This document shows, in pieces, positions 5,908-6,659 of a stretch of 6,659 nucleotides of DNA (within the stretch, counting starts at the first letter, position 1; the number at the start of each line of letters is the position of its first letter). The notes beneath the pieces were generated by a model. The model worked only from the letters and a program-made list of their open reading frames with translations, searched no databases and was not told the origin of the DNA. The position numbers and the translations under genes were made by a program. Where the stretch lies: positions 1 to 6,659 of the forward strand of contig RGNC01000112.1 in assembly GCA_010029175.1 (NCBI GenBank), read 5' to 3'. The stretch is from Synechococcaceae bacterium WB8_1B_136 (GTDB lineage: Bacteria; Cyanobacteriota; Cyanobacteriia; PCC-6307; Cyanobiaceae).

Positions 5908-6566
5908 GACGACAGGCGCAACAGCCGGGGGGCCTGCAACAGCAGCGCCTCAGCCCGCGATTCCAACTCCTCGCGCTGATCGCGCAGCCACTGGTCCACC
6001 TCGCGTCGGGCACGGCGCTGTTCCTGCTGCGCCGTGGCCGCATCAAACCCGGAGAGCCCCCAGAGGCGCCCCAGCAGGGCGCGATCGTCGGCACCGCCCC
6101 GGGAGGAGCCGTAGATCAGCACCTCGGCCGCCATGCCCGCCAGCAGCACCCGACTCCAGCGGCGCAGGTCTGGGGCCGGAAGCTTGGCATGGGCCGGGGG
6201 ATCCAGCTGGGTGGTGCCGTTGGCGGCCAGCCCCTGGCGCAGGCAGGCCAGGCTGCCCACAAGCACCTGCTTCACCGGCAGGTTGTTCTCGGCCGCCAGC
6301 AGCGCATGGCCGGCTTCATGGATGGCGATGCGGCGCAGGCGAGCAGCCCCGCCCGGCAGGGCCTCCGCCAGCAGGTGGCCGCCCATGCCGCCGAAGCGGG
6401 CCGCATCCACGGTGAGGGCCGCCACGGCGGAACCGGCACCCAGGGCGATCAGCCAGGGGGAGAGGCCGAGCATGGGCCCCACCACGGCGGTGGCCGTGAC
6501 GCCGGCCACGGCCAGCCCGGCCGGCAGGGCCTCGGTGGAACCGGCAGAACCCTCCGGCCGGCGCAT
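5904..6566 (-). CDS. Membrane-anchored M41 (FtsH-type) zinc peptidase domain protein without AAA module
   Basis: The 220-residue protein has two hydrophobic segments (about 15-33 and 37-54) followed by a peptidase M41-like domain. The zinc-binding HEAGH motif is at 83-87 within IAIHEAGHALLAAENNLPV. Downstream, LLAGMAAEVLIYGSSRGGADD (141-161) aligns by eye with the FtsH segment GGRAAEELIFG...GASND, placing the third zinc ligand at Asp161 (or Asp160). The C-terminal part (about 174-212) is a charged Gln/Arg/Glu-rich helix. There is no Walker A/B or SRH, so it cannot be an ATP-driven FtsH on its own. Small FtsH-domain proteins annotated as ATP-dependent Zn proteases are known from cyanobacteria. 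With the HExxH and Asp present, it may be catalytically active, but its substrate is unknown. The ATG at 6566 lies 2 nt after the upstream stop. The frame is also open upstream to the edge, but that overlaps the other gene's tail. The stop overlaps larC as ATGA. Confidence 0.85.
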   Translation of the reverse strand: MRRPEGSAGSTEALPAGLAVAGVTATAVVGPMLGLSPWLIALGAGSAVAALTVDAARFGGMGGHLLAEALPGGAARLRRIAIHEAGHALLAAENNLPVKQVLVGSLACLRQGLAANGTTQLDPPAHAKLPAPDLRRWSRVLLAGMAAEVLIYGSSRGGADDRALLGRLWGLSGFDAATAQQEQRRARREVDQWLRDQREELESRAEALLLQAPRLLRLSS

Positions 6567-6568
6567 GA

Positions 6569-6659
6569 TCAGCGGCCTCGCGGGCCACGGCCTCGAGCAC
6601 CAGCCCGAGCGCCACCTTTGCCACCGCCTTTGCCGCCGCGCTGGGGCACCGGGCCGATC
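6569..6659 (-). CDS. C-terminal tail of an upstream gene, Gly/Lys/Arg-rich (partial)
   Basis: One minus-strand frame enters from the right edge and ends with TGA at 6571-6569, giving 29 residues. They begin IGPVPQ, continue with two GGKG units, and end ARGRGPRGR. This basic glycine-rich tail looks like an RNA-binding or ribosome-associated C-terminal extension, as seen on some helicases, rRNA-modifying enzymes and RNA-binding proteins. The body of the gene is outside the window, so the family cannot be named. Coding in this frame is supported by the stop falling 2 nt before the M41-like gene's ATG, and by two 12-bp units that differ only at synonymous positions. The window is too short to rule out another frame. 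Confidence 0.55.
   Translation of the reverse strand, partial: IGPVPQRGGKGGGKGGARAGARGRGPRGR
6614..6637 (-). repeat. Imperfect 12-bp tandem repeat encoding two GGKG units
   Basis: On the minus strand, GGCGGCAAAGGC (6637-6626) is followed by GGTGGCAAAGGT (6625-6614), with 10 of 12 bases identical. Both differences fall at third codon positions in the frame of the partial upstream gene and keep the amino acids, consistent with a conserved protein-level repeat. Confidence 0.7.

Noticed and set aside
4642..5979. A 445-codon open frame on the plus strand, antisense to larC.
   Set aside because: Its translation is Gln/His/Gly/Arg-rich low complexity with no family motif. It is the shadow of a GC-rich gene whose opposite strand has few stops, and larC on the other strand has clear family signatures.

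Overview
The window is GC-rich, gene-dense and bacterial. Gene content, protein style and very short spacers suggest a picocyanobacterium of the Synechococcus/Cyanobium type. That assignment is inferred from family resemblance (a cyanobacterial-type Fur protein, a single-chain LarC, an FtsH-like protease domain without an ATPase, a ZnuA-CobW pair) and was not tested by a search.

Left part (1-3096). A polytopic membrane protein of unknown function runs leftward off the edge (1-470, minus). A 132-bp divergent intergenic region separates it from a rightward zinc module. The module is a ZnuA-type zinc-binding lipoprotein (603-1667) followed after 74 bp by a COG0523/CobW-family GTPase with a very histidine-rich insert (1742-2878). 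A 48-residue single-pass membrane protein (2950-3096) follows on the same strand. The ZnuB permease and ZnuC ATPase that ZnuA needs are not in the window.

Right part (3117-6659, all minus strand). Reading in the direction of transcription from the right edge, there is the Gly/Lys/Arg-rich C-terminus of a truncated gene. Next come an M41 (FtsH-type) zinc-peptidase domain protein without an AAA module (5904-6566), a full-length LarC nickel-pincer-cofactor protein (4633-5907) and a flippase-like (UPF0104 / LPG-synthase membrane region) protein (3644-4636). These four are packed as a translationally coupled operon: a 2-nt gap, then a 4-nt ATGA overlap, then a 4-nt GTGA overlap. A 56-bp spacer with a 12-8-12 bp near-perfect inverted repeat overlapping a plausible promoter then leads into a Fur-family regulator (3117-3587), which converges on the zinc module.

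Working model (inference): ZnuA captures periplasmic zinc, the CobW GTPase passes or buffers zinc inside the cell, and the Fur-family regulator may control one or both. The regulator looks more like cyanobacterial Fur (FurA) than like the usual cyanobacterial Zur, so neighbourhood alone should not be taken as proof that it is Zur. The LarC operon points to nickel-cofactor chemistry of unknown purpose. I found no CRISPR array, insertion sequence, tRNA, rRNA or convincing rho-independent terminator.
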